Of a DNA stretch of 64,000 nucleotides, positions 1 through 8,471 are shown piece after piece. The notes below the pieces were generated by a model, which worked only from the letters and a program-made list of their open reading frames with translations, was not told the DNA's origin and did not search any database. The number at the start of each line of letters is the position of its first letter. The stretch's first letter is position 1. The translations under genes and the position numbers were made by a program. The DNA is from Maritimibacter alkaliphilus HTCC2654 (GTDB lineage: Bacteria; Pseudomonadota; Alphaproteobacteria; Rhodobacterales; Rhodobacteraceae). The stretch lies in NCBI RefSeq assembly GCF_000152805.1, contig NZ_AAMT01000016.1:29579-93578 (forward strand). Direction: 5' to 3'.

Positions 1-100
1 GCGCGAACAGCCCCACCGTCGCCGCCGACAGGGCGGCAAGCTTGACCCCGGCGGGCACGTCATGCGCCCAGGTCTCAACCGGCGAGGTCAGAGAGATCAT
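1..100 (-). CDS. bioN: Energy-coupling factor transporter transmembrane protein BioN (partial, runs off left edge)
   Basis: Only the first 33 codons are in the window. The start ATG (98-100 on the minus strand) overlaps the last 26 bases of the upstream ATPase gene. The protein begins MISLTSPVETWAHDVPAGVK, which I recognise as the usual N-terminus of BioN, the T-component of the tripartite biotin ECF transporter of alphaproteobacteria. It would couple the BioM ATPase to the substrate-binding BioY in the inner membrane. In the bioMNY arrangement known from Rhodobacter, bioY would lie just beyond the edge. The family call is good; the biotin assignment rests on the N-terminus and the gene order. 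Confidence 0.62.
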   Translation of the reverse strand, partial: MISLTSPVETWAHDVPAGVKLAALSAATVGLFA

Positions 101-833
101 CGTCTTGCCCCCATGCCGTCATCTGCGCCTCGAAGGCCGCCAGAACCTCGTCCGTCGGGCCATCCATCCGCACCGACCCCTCGTCCAGCCAGATCACGCG
201 GTCGAAGGCGCGCACGTGGTCGGGGTCGTGGGTGATCTGGACGACCGAGGCTTCGACCGCGTCGACATAGCGGACAAGCTGCATCCGCGTCGGAATGTCG
301 AGACCCGAATAGGGTTCGTCCAGCACGATCAGCCGGGGCCGCATGGCAAGGACGGCCATCAGGCACACGAGTTGCTTTTGCCCCTGTGACAGCGAATGCG
401 TCGCCGCCCCGTGCCAGCCGGATTTGCCGAACCGCGACAGGATCGCCGAGGTTTCGCGCGCCGCCGCGTCCCGGTCATGGCCAAGCTGCATGAGGCCGAA
501 GGCGATCTCTTCGTCCACGGTGGGGAAGATGATCTGGTGGTCGGGGTTCTGAAACAGGATGCCGACCGCGCGAAGGGCGGACTTGCGGTCGCGCGCCATG
601 TCGTCGCCGTCGATCCGGGCCGAACCGCGCGTCGGGGCCTGCAACCCGGCGATGATGCGGGCGAGCGTGGTCTTGCCCGACCCGTTGCGCCCGACGATCC
701 CGACCCGCCGTTCCTGCATCCGCAGCGAGATGGCGGACAGCACATCGACGTCGCCCAGACGGACGGAAACGTCCTCAAGCATGAGCTCGGGCCTCAGCAC
801 CGCTCCGTGGGAACCCTTGACGATCGAGGTCAT
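75..833 (-). CDS. bioM: Energy-coupling factor / biotin ABC transporter ATP-binding protein BioM
   Basis: A 252-residue ABC ATPase of the CbiO/BioM type. Walker A is GRNGSGKTT at about residues 48-56, the Q-loop is in FQNPDHQ, the signature is LSQGQKQ, Walker B is LIVLDEPYSGLD, and the switch His is in THD. FQNPDHQ is typical of ECF ATPases. It overlaps the bioN start by 26 bases, so the two are one operon. No clear Shine-Dalgarno precedes the ATG at 833. The internal Met18 (MLEDVSVRLG) matches usual family starts better, so the true start may be 51 bases further in. I saw no TTATCTATAA-like BioR site upstream. Confidence 0.8.
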   Translation of the reverse strand: MTSIVKGSHGAVLRPELMLEDVSVRLGDVDVLSAISLRMQERRVGIVGRNGSGKTTLARIIAGLQAPTRGSARIDGDDMARDRKSALRAVGILFQNPDHQIIFPTVDEEIAFGLMQLGHDRDAAARETSAILSRFGKSGWHGAATHSLSQGQKQLVCLMAVLAMRPRLIVLDEPYSGLDIPTRMQLVRYVDAVEASVVQITHDPDHVRAFDRVIWLDEGSVRMDGPTDEVLAAFEAQMTAWGQDDDLSDLAG

Positions 834-939
834 ATGAATGGGAAAGTTTTCCGTTTCTGGCGCGCACCGGGGTCATACATGGTTTTTTGCCGTGGTCCAA
901 CCGAGTCTCGGCTGATTGGTGCGCGGGCCCGGGCGACTG

Positions 940-1590
940 TCAGGCCGGGGCCAGACCCGCCGCGCAGAACCGGATCAGGTGGTCGATCTGGGCGTCCGCC
1001 GCCCGCATCTCGCCGCCAAGCGCCGCGATCCGCCCCTGCGACGTGAGCAGCGCGAGCATGGCGGAGACGGAAAAGACGAAGGCCTCGGCCACCTCGGCCC
1101 GGTGCGCCGTGGGCCGCAGCGCAAGAAGCTCGGTCAGGAACAGCTCGGCGGTGGGGTCGAAACAGGCCGCCGAGATCGACCGCCACCGTTCATCGGCAGA
1201 GACGAAGGAGACCAGCCGCGCATAGTCGCGCCAGCGCGGATCGTCGCGCGACAGGTCGAAGATCGGGCGGAAGAACGCGGCGAGCAGGGTTTCGGCGGTC
1301 ACCGTTCCGTCGCGTTTCAGCGTTTCGAGCGCCGCGCGCCGCGCCTGCGACAGCGGTTCGGCGCGGCGGGCAACGGTGCGGTGAAACAGCACTTCCTTGC
1401 CGCCGCCGTGGTGATGGATCGTTCCCACCGGCTCGCCCGCCTCGGCCGCGATGTCGCGGATGGTGGCGCCGTCGAATCCCCGGTCCGCGAACACCCGTTC
1501 GGCGGCGTCGAACACGCGTTTGCGGGTCGCGAGCGCCCGTTGGGACGGTGCTCTTTGTCGTTTGGCGTCAATATCTTGCAGCGCAGGCAT
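940..1590 (-). CDS. TetR/AcrR family transcriptional regulator
   Basis: A 216-residue TetR-type repressor with the helix-turn-helix at about residues 27-67 (TIRDIAAEAGEPVGTIHHH). Where most family members have YHFGSKE this one has HHHGGGKE, so the turn into the recognition helix is unusually Gly- and His-rich. The C-terminal ligand domain gives no clue to the inducer. The gene is divergent from the FMO/symporter operon that starts at 1650. A GAAC-N4-GTTC dyad lies between them, the likely operator for both autoregulation and control of that operon. Confidence 0.88.
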   Translation of the reverse strand: MPALQDIDAKRQRAPSQRALATRKRVFDAAERVFADRGFDGATIRDIAAEAGEPVGTIHHHGGGKEVLFHRTVARRAEPLSQARRAALETLKRDGTVTAETLLAAFFRPIFDLSRDDPRWRDYARLVSFVSADERWRSISAACFDPTAELFLTELLALRPTAHRAEVAEAFVFSVSAMLALLTSQGRIAALGGEMRAADAQIDHLIRFCAAGLAPA

Positions 1591-1608
1591 GGATTTATCT
1601 TGCCTTAT

Positions 1609-1625
1609 TTCGAACAGGTGTTCAA
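1609..1625. promoter_or_regulatory. Probable TetR operator (GAAC-N4-GTTC dyad)
   Basis: TTCGAACAGGTGTTCAA lies in the 59-bp divergent region between the TetR gene and the FMO operon. The arms GAAC (1612-1615) and GTTC (1620-1623) are separated by 4 bp. The same half-sites and spacing occur at 9606-9621 beside the second TetR gene. That the local TetR binds here is inferred from position and symmetry. Confidence 0.5.
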
Positions 1626-1649
1626 GTTAAGACCAAAGGGAGGAACGCG

Positions 1650-2966
1650 ATGAGTGAGACGCGCGAGCGGCTCGCCTTGATCGGGGCGGGGCCGATGGGA
1701 TTGGCGGCGGCCAAGCTGCTCTCTCAGCACGGGATCGGGTTTCAGGGGTTCGAGCTGAACGGCGACGTCGGCGGGCTGTGGGACATCGACGGGCCGCGTT
1801 CGACCATGTACGAAACCGCGCACCTCATTTCGTCCAAGCGGATGACCGAGTTCACCGATTTCCCGATGCGCGACGAGGTGGCGGAGTATCCGTCGCATCG
1901 CGAGATGAAGCGGTATTTTCAGGACTTCGCCCGGCATTTCGACCTTTACCGCCACTTCCGGTTCGGGGCCGAGGTTCTGCGCTGCGATCCCTTGGGCGGC
2001 CCGAACGACGGCTGGCGCATCACGTGGCGCGACGACACCGGCGAGCATGTGGAGGATTACGCGGGCCTGCTGATCGCCAACGGCACGCTGTCGACCCCGA
2101 ACATGCCTCATTTCAAGGGCAGCTTCGCGGGCGAGATGATCCATTCATCGGCCTATCGGCACCCGTCGCAGTTCGACGGCAAGCGGGTGCTGGTGATCGG
2201 GGCGGGCAATTCCGGCTGCGATATCGCGGTGGACGCGATCCATCATGGGCAGTCCTGCGACCTGTCGATGCGGCGCGGCTATTACTTCGTCCCGAAATAC
2301 GTGTTCGGCAAACCCGCCGATACGCTTGGCGGTGCGATCAAGCTGCCGATGGCGCTGAAGCGGATCGTGGACGGCACGATCCTGAAATGGTTCGTGGGCG
2401 ACCCGCAGAAATACGGCTTTCCCGAGCCCGACTACAAACTCTACGAAAGCCATCCGATCGTGAATTCGCTGGTGCTTTACCACGCGGGCCACGGCGACAT
2501 CCGGGTGATGCCCGACGTGGACTGGTTCGATGGCAAGACGGTGCGGTTCAAGGACGGGCGCTGCGAAGACTACGACATGATCCTTGTCGCGACGGGCTAC
2601 AAGCTCGACTACCCGTTCATCGACGCGGCGCATCTGAACTGGCAGGGCGACGCGCCGCATCTTTACCTCAACTGTATGCACCCGGAGCGCGACGATCTGT
2701 TCGTGCTCGGCATGATCGAGGCGTCCGGGCTGGGCTGGCAGGGCCGCCACGAACAGGCGGAAATGGTCGTGCGCTATATCGAAGGGCTGCGATCCGGCGC
2801 GCCCGAGGCCAAGGCGCTGCAAAAGACCAAGGCCGAGGGCTTCCGCCGCGCGACCGGGGGCATGAACTATATCGACCTACCGCGCATGGCCTATTACGTG
2901 GACAAGGCGACCTACCGCAAAGCGGTGACCGGGTGGATCGGCAGATTGCGGGGGCGTGCGGCATGA
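1650..2966 (+). CDS. Flavin-containing monooxygenase-like NAD(P)/FAD-dependent oxidoreductase
   Basis: A 438-residue protein related to class B flavin monooxygenases (FMO/Baeyer-Villiger type). It has an FAD-binding GAGPMG at 12-17, an NADPH-binding GAGNSG at 184-189, and the FMO fingerprint FAGEMIHSSAY at about 159-169. Such enzymes insert oxygen at N or S atoms or at ketones (Baeyer-Villiger). The ATG at 1650 is chosen because AAGGGAGG lies 7 bases upstream; an in-frame start further upstream lacks this. It is the first gene of a tightly coupled operon whose next gene, a BASS symporter, starts inside its stop codon (ATGA). Its substrate is unknown. Confidence 0.85.
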   Translation: MSETRERLALIGAGPMGLAAAKLLSQHGIGFQGFELNGDVGGLWDIDGPRSTMYETAHLISSKRMTEFTDFPMRDEVAEYPSHREMKRYFQDFARHFDLYRHFRFGAEVLRCDPLGGPNDGWRITWRDDTGEHVEDYAGLLIANGTLSTPNMPHFKGSFAGEMIHSSAYRHPSQFDGKRVLVIGAGNSGCDIAVDAIHHGQSCDLSMRRGYYFVPKYVFGKPADTLGGAIKLPMALKRIVDGTILKWFVGDPQKYGFPEPDYKLYESHPIVNSLVLYHAGHGDIRVMPDVDWFDGKTVRFKDGRCEDYDMILVATGYKLDYPFIDAAHLNWQGDAPHLYLNCMHPERDDLFVLGMIEASGLGWQGRHEQAEMVVRYIEGLRSGAPEAKALQKTKAEGFRRATGGMNYIDLPRMAYYVDKATYRKAVTGWIGRLRGRAA

Positions 2967-3859
2967 TCGACGAGGCGGTTCTGAATTTCTCGGCAGGCTC
3001 GCTGACCCTGCTCAACGCGATCCTCGCGGTGGTCATGTTCTCGATCGCCATCGACCTTGCCCCCCGCGACTTCCGGCTGTTGGCGAAGGCGCCGAAACCG
3101 CTGGTCGTCGGCCTCGTCTCGCAGTTCGTCGTGTTGCCCGTGCTGACGTTCCTCATGGTCGTCGTGCTGCAACCGCAGGCGTCGGTGGCGCTTGGCCTGA
3201 TCCTCGTCGCCGCCTGTCCGGGGGGCAATATCTCGAACTTCATCACCCATCGCGCGGGCGGCAACGCGGCGCTGTCGGTGTCGCTGACGGGCATCGCGAC
3301 GGTGGGCGCGATCGCGCTGACCCCGCTCAACATCGCGTTCTGGGGGTCGCTTTACGGCCCCTCGGCCGAGATCCTGCGCGCCACGGAAATCGACCCGGTT
3401 CAGATCGCGATCACCGTGTCGCTGATGCTGGTCCTGCCGCTGGTTCTGGGGATCACCCTGAACGCCAAGCGCCCGGCGATCACGCGGCGCATCCGCCGCC
3501 CGCTGCAATGGCTGTCGATGGGGATTTTCGTCGCGTTCATCGTCATGGCGCTGGCCTCGAACTGGGCGCAGTTTCTGGCCTATGCCGGGGGCATCGCCGG
3601 GCTTGTGATCCTGCACAACGCGCTGGCGCTCGGCGGCGGGTTCGTGACCGCCACGCTTGCCCGTCTCACGCCCTTCGACCGCCGCTCGATCACCATCGAG
3701 ACGGGCATCCAGAACTCGGGCCTCGGCCTCGTCCTGATCTTCGCCTTCTTCGGCGGGCTTGGGGGCATGGCCGTGGTGGCGGCGTTCTGGGGCATCTGGC
3801 ACGCCATTTCCGGCCTCGCCCTCGCCAGCGTCTGGGGGCGGACCGAGGCGGCGCGATGA
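2963..3859 (+). CDS. Bile acid:sodium symporter (BASS) family protein
   Basis: A 298-residue polytopic membrane protein with eight to ten hydrophobic segments. The family motifs CPGGNISN and ETGIQNSGLGL line up with the sodium-binding crossover helices of BASS/ASBT transporters, which import anionic organic molecules with Na+. The start ATG overlaps the FMO stop as ATGA. The next gene overlaps its own stop the same way, so translation is coupled. Bacterial BASS proteins carry bile acids, pantoate and other organic anions, so the name should not be read as proof of a steroid substrate. Co-expression with a monooxygenase suggests uptake of a compound that is then oxidised. Confidence 0.86.
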   Translation: MIDEAVLNFSAGSLTLLNAILAVVMFSIAIDLAPRDFRLLAKAPKPLVVGLVSQFVVLPVLTFLMVVVLQPQASVALGLILVAACPGGNISNFITHRAGGNAALSVSLTGIATVGAIALTPLNIAFWGSLYGPSAEILRATEIDPVQIAITVSLMLVLPLVLGITLNAKRPAITRRIRRPLQWLSMGIFVAFIVMALASNWAQFLAYAGGIAGLVILHNALALGGGFVTATLARLTPFDRRSITIETGIQNSGLGLVLIFAFFGGLGGMAVVAAFWGIWHAISGLALASVWGRTEAAR

Positions 3860-4779
3860 CCCGTATTCTCGTCACCGGCGGCGCGGGCATGGTGGGCCGG
3901 GCGCTGGCCCAAGCCTTGCCGGAGGTGATCGCCACCGACCTAGCGCGTGGCGATCTGCCCGAAACGCACCGCTTTCGCCGGATGGACGTGACGGGCACCG
4001 ACCCCGACACGGTGATCGGCGACGAGAAGCCCGAGGTGGTCGTTCACCTCGCCTCGATCGTGACGCCGCCGCCGGGGATGACCCGGCAGCAGGCCTTCGC
4101 GGTGGACGTGACCGGCACGCGCAATGTGATCGACGCCTGTCTTCGCCACGGTGTGCGCCGGATCGTGGTGACCAGTTCCGGGGCCGCCTATGGCTATCAC
4201 CCCGACAATCCGGTGCCGCTGACCGAGGACGCGCCCTGCCGGGGCAACCCGGCATTCGCCTATGCCGACCACAAGCGGCAGGTGGAGGAGATGCTGGCGG
4301 AGGTGCGCGCGAGGCACCCGGCGCTCGAACAGGTCGTGCTGCGCGTGGGCACCGTTCTGGGTGCGGGCACGCAGAACCAGATCACGGCGCTCTTCCACCG
4401 CCCCCGCCTGCTTGCGATCCGGGGGACGGACAGCCCGTTCGTGTTCATCTGGACCCGCGATCTTGCCCGGATCGTGCAGCGCGCCGCGACCGATGGGCCG
4501 CCGGGCATCTACAACGTCGCGGGTGACGGCTGGCTGACGGTCGACGACCTTGCCGCGCGTCTTGGCAAACCTGTTCTGCGCCTGCCCGCGTGGGGGCTGA
4601 AGGCGGCGCTTGCCGTGGCCCACCCCCTTGGCCTCAGCCCATACGGACCCGAACAGGTGCGGTTCCTGCAATACCGTCCGGTGCTTGCCAACGACCGCCT
4701 GAAATCGGTGTTCGGCTATACGCCCGAGCTGACCTCGGCGCAGGTGTTCGACCTCTGGCGCAGGGAGGCGGGGCTGTGA
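3856..4779 (+). CDS. NAD-dependent epimerase/dehydratase family protein
   Basis: A 307-residue extended short-chain dehydrogenase. The N-terminal Rossmann motif is VTGGAGMVG and the active-site pair is Tyr-x3-Lys in YADHK, preceded by a TSSGAAYG segment carrying the catalytic Ser. The C-terminal third is the variable substrate domain. It starts in an ATGA overlap with the symporter gene and ends in a GTGA overlap with the following SDR. Members act on nucleotide sugars, hydroxysteroids or CoA thioesters; the company of an FMO and an SDR suggests alcohol/ketone chemistry on an imported substrate (inference). Confidence 0.84.
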   Translation: MTRILVTGGAGMVGRALAQALPEVIATDLARGDLPETHRFRRMDVTGTDPDTVIGDEKPEVVVHLASIVTPPPGMTRQQAFAVDVTGTRNVIDACLRHGVRRIVVTSSGAAYGYHPDNPVPLTEDAPCRGNPAFAYADHKRQVEEMLAEVRARHPALEQVVLRVGTVLGAGTQNQITALFHRPRLLAIRGTDSPFVFIWTRDLARIVQRAATDGPPGIYNVAGDGWLTVDDLAARLGKPVLRLPAWGLKAALAVAHPLGLSPYGPEQVRFLQYRPVLANDRLKSVFGYTPELTSAQVFDLWRREAGL

Positions 4780-5537
4780 AGACGGCTGTGATTTCGGGCG
4801 GGAACGGCGGGCTGGGCCGCGCGATGGCCGACCGGCTGGAGGCCGAGGGGTGGCATTGCGTGCTCATTGACGTGAACGTGGCTGGGCTGGAGGCGACGGC
4901 GACGCGCACCCCGGTCGCGCTCGACCTTACCGAGACCGAGGCGCTGAACGCCGCCGCCGCGCGCATCACCCGTGACCGCCCCAGCATCGACATGGTGATC
5001 TACAACGCGGGGGTCAGCCAGATCGGCCCCTTCGCCGAAACGACCGAGGCCAGCCACCGCCGGGTCTTCGAGATCAACTATTTCGCCGCCGTGGCCTTGG
5101 CGCGTGCCTTTCTGGCCCCGATCCGGGCGGCGCGGGGCACGCATCTTGCCATATCCTCGGTCGCGGGTTTCGCGCCCCTGCACAACCGCACCGCCTATGC
5201 CGCGTCGAAACACGCGATGGAGGGGTTCTTCGCCTCGCTGAGATCGGAGGAGACCGACCACGGCGTGCGCACCCTGATCGCCGCGCCCAGCTTCGTGGCG
5301 ACCAACATCGGCCGGCCCGAACGGGGCGAGGACGGTATCGTGCGGCCGGGTTCGGCCTCGGACGGGGTCGACTACATGACGCCGGAGGAGGCCGCGAAGG
5401 TGATCCTATCCGGCGTCGCGCGGGGGCGCGACTTCATCCCCGTGGGACGGGTCGCGCGGCTGTCGTGGTGGATCATGCGCACCTCCCCCCGCCTCTATGC
5501 CCGCCTCATGCGGCGCAGCATCAGCGGCGAGGGGTAG
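4776..5537 (+). CDS. SDR family NAD(P)-dependent oxidoreductase
   Basis: A 253-residue classical short-chain dehydrogenase with a GTG start at 4776 that overlaps the preceding stop (GTGA) and has GGGAGG 8 bases upstream. The cofactor motif is SGGNGGLG, followed by NAG, the catalytic Ser in ISSVAG and Tyr-x3-Lys in YAASK. It probably interconverts a hydroxyl and a ketone. It is the last gene of the FMO-symporter-epimerase-SDR operon and ends 12 bp before the stop of the oppositely oriented metallo-beta-lactamase-fold gene. Confidence 0.87.
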   Translation: MKTAVISGGNGGLGRAMADRLEAEGWHCVLIDVNVAGLEATATRTPVALDLTETEALNAAAARITRDRPSIDMVIYNAGVSQIGPFAETTEASHRRVFEINYFAAVALARAFLAPIRAARGTHLAISSVAGFAPLHNRTAYAASKHAMEGFFASLRSEETDHGVRTLIAAPSFVATNIGRPERGEDGIVRPGSASDGVDYMTPEEAAKVILSGVARGRDFIPVGRVARLSWWIMRTSPRLYARLMRRSISGEG

Positions 5538-5549
5538 GCGGCCACGCAA

Positions 5550-6551
5550 TCAGTGATCGTGCGCCGTGCACCATTCGTCATGGACGCGCGGTTTGCCCAT
5601 GTGGTCGCGCATGTTCTTCATCATCTCGAAATAGGGGATCGGGATGTGGACGGGCCGCTCGTCCGCGGCTTCGAAATCGTCATACAGCGTCTGGATGGTG
5701 ACGATCACCCGCTCGGCATCGGTCCAGTCCTTGTAGTCGCCCAGATCGATCTTGTAGGCGGCGTCTAGGAAATCGACCCCCTGCTCGTAAAGCGGCCGCG
5801 CCATTTCGGTCACGTCCATCAGGTAGTCGCGCATCTTGCGCACGTCGTCCTTGGTCGAGATCGGGCCGTGGCCCGCGACGATCACCTCGACATCCATGTC
5901 GAGCACCATGTTGCACACGTTGATCCAGCGCACGACCGGGCCATACCACGCGATCGGCGTGCCCGCCGAGAACAGGATGTCGCCGGTGTAGAGCACCTTG
6001 TCCTCGGGCACGTAGATCAGCGCGTCGCCCAGCGAATGCGCCGGGCCGACCTCGATCAGTTCCACGCGCTTGTCGCCGACCATGATGGTCATCTTGTCCT
6101 TGAAGGTCTCGGTCGGCGGGGTCAGCGTGATGCCAGAGAAGTCGAAGGGCTTGAAGCATTCCGCCATGAACTCCCCCGCCTTGCCGAACTTGGCGGGGTT
6201 TCGGTTCACCTCGTCCAGCATCTTGGGGTCGAAGCGGTCGAAATCGGCGACGGTGCCTTCGGTCCCGATGATGCGCGCGCCCTTGACCAGCTGGTTGCCG
6301 AAGGTGTGGTCGCCATCGGCATGGGTGTTCACGAGGATGCCGATATTGTCGGCCCCCGGCACGTTGGCCTTCATGTCGTCCAGCATGTCCTTGGTGCAGG
6401 CGAGGTCGAAGAGCGTATCGACCAGCAAGTTCGCCTCGCCATCCGCGATGATGCCCGCGTTGGACCAGCCCCACGACCCGTCGGGCACCAGATAGCCCCA
6501 ACAGCCATTGCCGAGGTCATGCAGACCCTTGGTGTATTTCCATTTGGACAT
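5550..6551 (-). CDS. MBL fold metallo-hydrolase
   Basis: A 333-residue metallo-beta-lactamase-fold protein. The main metal motif reads HADGDH (about residues 77-82), so the second His of the classical HxHxDH is Asp. The remaining ligands are present: His in GPAHSLGD, Asp in YTGD and His in VAGHGP. The fold hydrolyses thioesters, lactones and other esters. AGGGAGGAACC precedes the ATG. It is 12 bp downstream of the TRAP large-subunit gene on the same strand, so it is the last gene of the dctPQM operon and probably acts on the imported compound. Confidence 0.85.
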   Translation of the reverse strand: MSKWKYTKGLHDLGNGCWGYLVPDGSWGWSNAGIIADGEANLLVDTLFDLACTKDMLDDMKANVPGADNIGILVNTHADGDHTFGNQLVKGARIIGTEGTVADFDRFDPKMLDEVNRNPAKFGKAGEFMAECFKPFDFSGITLTPPTETFKDKMTIMVGDKRVELIEVGPAHSLGDALIYVPEDKVLYTGDILFSAGTPIAWYGPVVRWINVCNMVLDMDVEVIVAGHGPISTKDDVRKMRDYLMDVTEMARPLYEQGVDFLDAAYKIDLGDYKDWTDAERVIVTIQTLYDDFEAADERPVHIPIPYFEMMKNMRDHMGKPRVHDEWCTAHDH

Positions 6552-6563
6552 ATCGGTTCCTCC

Positions 6564-7877
6564 CTAAAGAAGTGCGGTTGCGAGCGCCGGAAAGATGAAG
6601 ACGAGGGCGAGCACCAGCGCCATCATCAGCGCGAAGGGCGCGGCGCCCTTGAAGATCTGGCCCAAGGTGATGTCGGTATCGGGGCCTAACGTCGACTTGA
6701 TGACATAGACGGCGAGGCCGAAGGGCGGGGTCAGCAGCCCGATCTCGACGGCGAGGATGGCGATGACGCCCAGCCAGATCAGATCGACCTGAAGCCCGGT
6801 CAGGATCGGCACCGCGATGGGCAGCACCAGAAGCATGATCGACGCGCTGTCGAGGATCGTGCCGAGCAGCACCATCACAAGGATCATGGCGATCACGACG
6901 CCGTTCACGCCGAAGCCCGCGCCCAGCACCGTGTCGCCCAGCCAGTTGGGCATACCGGACAGGGCCAGCATTCGGGAATACAGGCTCGCCCCCATGATGA
7001 GGAAACAGATCGACGCGGTGGTGTGCCCGGTCTGAACCAGCACCTGCCAGAAGTCGCGCCAGCCGAGGCGGCGTTTCAGGACCGCGATGACGAGCGCACC
7101 GGCCGCACCGGCCGCGCCCGCCTCGGTCGGGGTGAAGATGCCGCCGTAGATGCCGCCCAGCACCAGCGCCACAAGGATCACGATGGGGGCGAGCTTGGCG
7201 GCCATCTCGCCGAAACTCATGGTCGGCATGTCGTCGGTGGACACGGTGGTCCCGCCGATGAACCCCGGCGCCCATTTGCCCATGGCGACGATGCCGAGCG
7301 CATAGGTCGCCGACAGGACGAGGCCGGGAATGACGCCCGCGATGAACAGATCGCCCACCGATTGCTCGGTCAGGACGCCGTAGAGGATGAAGAGAAGCGA
7401 GGGGGGGATGAGCATCCCCAGCACCGCAGACCCCGCGACCACGCCGACCGAGAAGTGGGGCGTGTAGCCGTGGCGGCGCATCTCGGGCACCGCGACCTTG
7501 GTGAAGACGGCGGCCGACGCGATGGAAATGCCGGTGATCGCCGCGAAGATCGCGTTGGCCGCGACCGTGGCGACGCCCAGACCGCCGAGGATCTTGCGAA
7601 ACGCCTGCTGCGCCACGTCGAAGGTGTCGCGCCCGATCCCGGCGACGGACACCACCAGCCCCATGAGGACGAAAAGCGGCACGACGCCGAAGAGATAGTC
7701 GGAAATGGAATCCTTGAACGCCGCGACCATCAGTTTCGCCGCCATGTCCGGGTTGTCGCGGATCATCCAGACGCTCACGAAACTGACGAGCATCAGGGTG
7801 ATCGCCACATGCATCCCCGAATAGATCAGGACCAGCATGACCGCGATCGAGGCGAAGCCGATCTCGAGCCCCGTCAT
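6564..7877 (-). CDS. TRAP transporter large permease subunit (DctM type)
   Basis: A 437-residue membrane protein with about 12 to 13 hydrophobic helices and the DctM family segments (for example GMLIPPSLLFILYGVLTEQS, typical of the central loop). It forms the transport channel of a tripartite ATP-independent periplasmic carrier, moving organic anions with Na+. The start at 7877 overlaps the small-subunit stop as ATGA. The three TRAP genes and the hydrolase gene are read from the divergent promoter near 9.6 kb, next to a TetR gene. The substrate is not readable from the sequence. Confidence 0.92.
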   Translation of the reverse strand: MTGLEIGFASIAVMLVLIYSGMHVAITLMLVSFVSVWMIRDNPDMAAKLMVAAFKDSISDYLFGVVPLFVLMGLVVSVAGIGRDTFDVAQQAFRKILGGLGVATVAANAIFAAITGISIASAAVFTKVAVPEMRRHGYTPHFSVGVVAGSAVLGMLIPPSLLFILYGVLTEQSVGDLFIAGVIPGLVLSATYALGIVAMGKWAPGFIGGTTVSTDDMPTMSFGEMAAKLAPIVILVALVLGGIYGGIFTPTEAGAAGAAGALVIAVLKRRLGWRDFWQVLVQTGHTTASICFLIMGASLYSRMLALSGMPNWLGDTVLGAGFGVNGVVIAMILVMVLLGTILDSASIMLLVLPIAVPILTGLQVDLIWLGVIAILAVEIGLLTPPFGLAVYVIKSTLGPDTDITLGQIFKGAAPFALMMALVLALVFIFPALATALL

Positions 7878-8422
7878 GGCCGCCGCCCCTTCAGGTTGGC
7901 CCAGGCCGAGGCGAGGTATTGCAGCACCGTCGCCGCCATGCCGATGGCCATGAGGCCGTAAAGCGGCCATGTCGGGATGACGAAGAAGCCGGGATTGCCC
8001 ATGAAGTTGCGTTCCGGGTGGGTCCACGCCTTTGCGAGCACCGGGAAGAAATACCAGAACGTCAGCGCAAGCAGCGCGGCCCCCGTCAGGTTGAACACGG
8101 CCCGCATGACCCGCGCCGCGCCTTCGGACCGTTTCGCCACCAGCGTCAGCAACAGGTCCGACCGGGTGAGCGCCCCGGACCGCAGCGTGTGGGCCAGTTG
8201 CAGAAAGACGATGCCGACGATGGAGAAGGCCACCATCTCGGCCACGCCAGCGATGGGCGCGTTGAACAGGGTTCGCATCGTGATGTCGGCGCAGATCAAC
8301 AGCATGATCGCGATGATCCACACCGATCCGAGGGCGTTCAGTCCGGCGACGACCGGCCCCAATGGCCCGTCACCGCCCCCGCCCTGCCCGTGCGCGGGGG
8401 TCGCGTCGTTCACATCCGTCAC
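7874..8422 (-). CDS. TRAP transporter small permease subunit (DctQ type)
   Basis: A 182-residue protein with four hydrophobic segments, as in DctQ. I choose the GTG at 8420-8422 because CGGAG lies 6 bases upstream. Its first residues are VTDVNDATPAHG, a hydrophilic cytoplasmic leader, and the first membrane helix begins near residue 30. It overlaps the large-subunit gene by 4 bases. The 49-bp gap to the binding-protein gene holds a strong hairpin (8439-8464) that overlaps the region just upstream of this start. An alternative GTG lies 9 bases further in. Confidence 0.82.
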   Translation of the reverse strand: MTDVNDATPAHGQGGGGDGPLGPVVAGLNALGSVWIIAIMLLICADITMRTLFNAPIAGVAEMVAFSIVGIVFLQLAHTLRSGALTRSDLLLTLVAKRSEGAARVMRAVFNLTGAALLALTFWYFFPVLAKAWTHPERNFMGNPGFFVIPTWPLYGLMAIGMAATVLQYLASAWANLKGRRP

Positions 8423-8438
8423 GTCAATCTCCGGGCGA

Positions 8439-8464
8439 GACCCCGGCGCGCCTGCGCCGGGGTC
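8439..8464. promoter_or_regulatory. Intercistronic hairpin after the TRAP binding-protein gene
   Basis: A perfect 10-bp stem, GACCCCGGCG (8439-8448) with CGCCGGGGTC (8455-8464) and a 6-nt loop, just after the stop of the binding-protein gene and before the permease genes. It has no U-tract. Such stems commonly protect the upstream mRNA so that more binding protein than permease is made. The same arrangement occurs at 18176-18203 and 62124-62149. Confidence 0.6.
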
Positions 8465-8471
8465 AGTGCCG

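Noticed and set aside
834..939. BioR box (TTATCTATAA-like) upstream of bioM
   Set aside because: No such sequence is visible between bioM and the TetR gene.
1778..3859. Extended plus-strand frame joining the FMO region to the BASS gene
   Set aside because: The first half is an out-of-frame reading of the FMO gene. The real symporter starts at the ATGA overlap at 2963.
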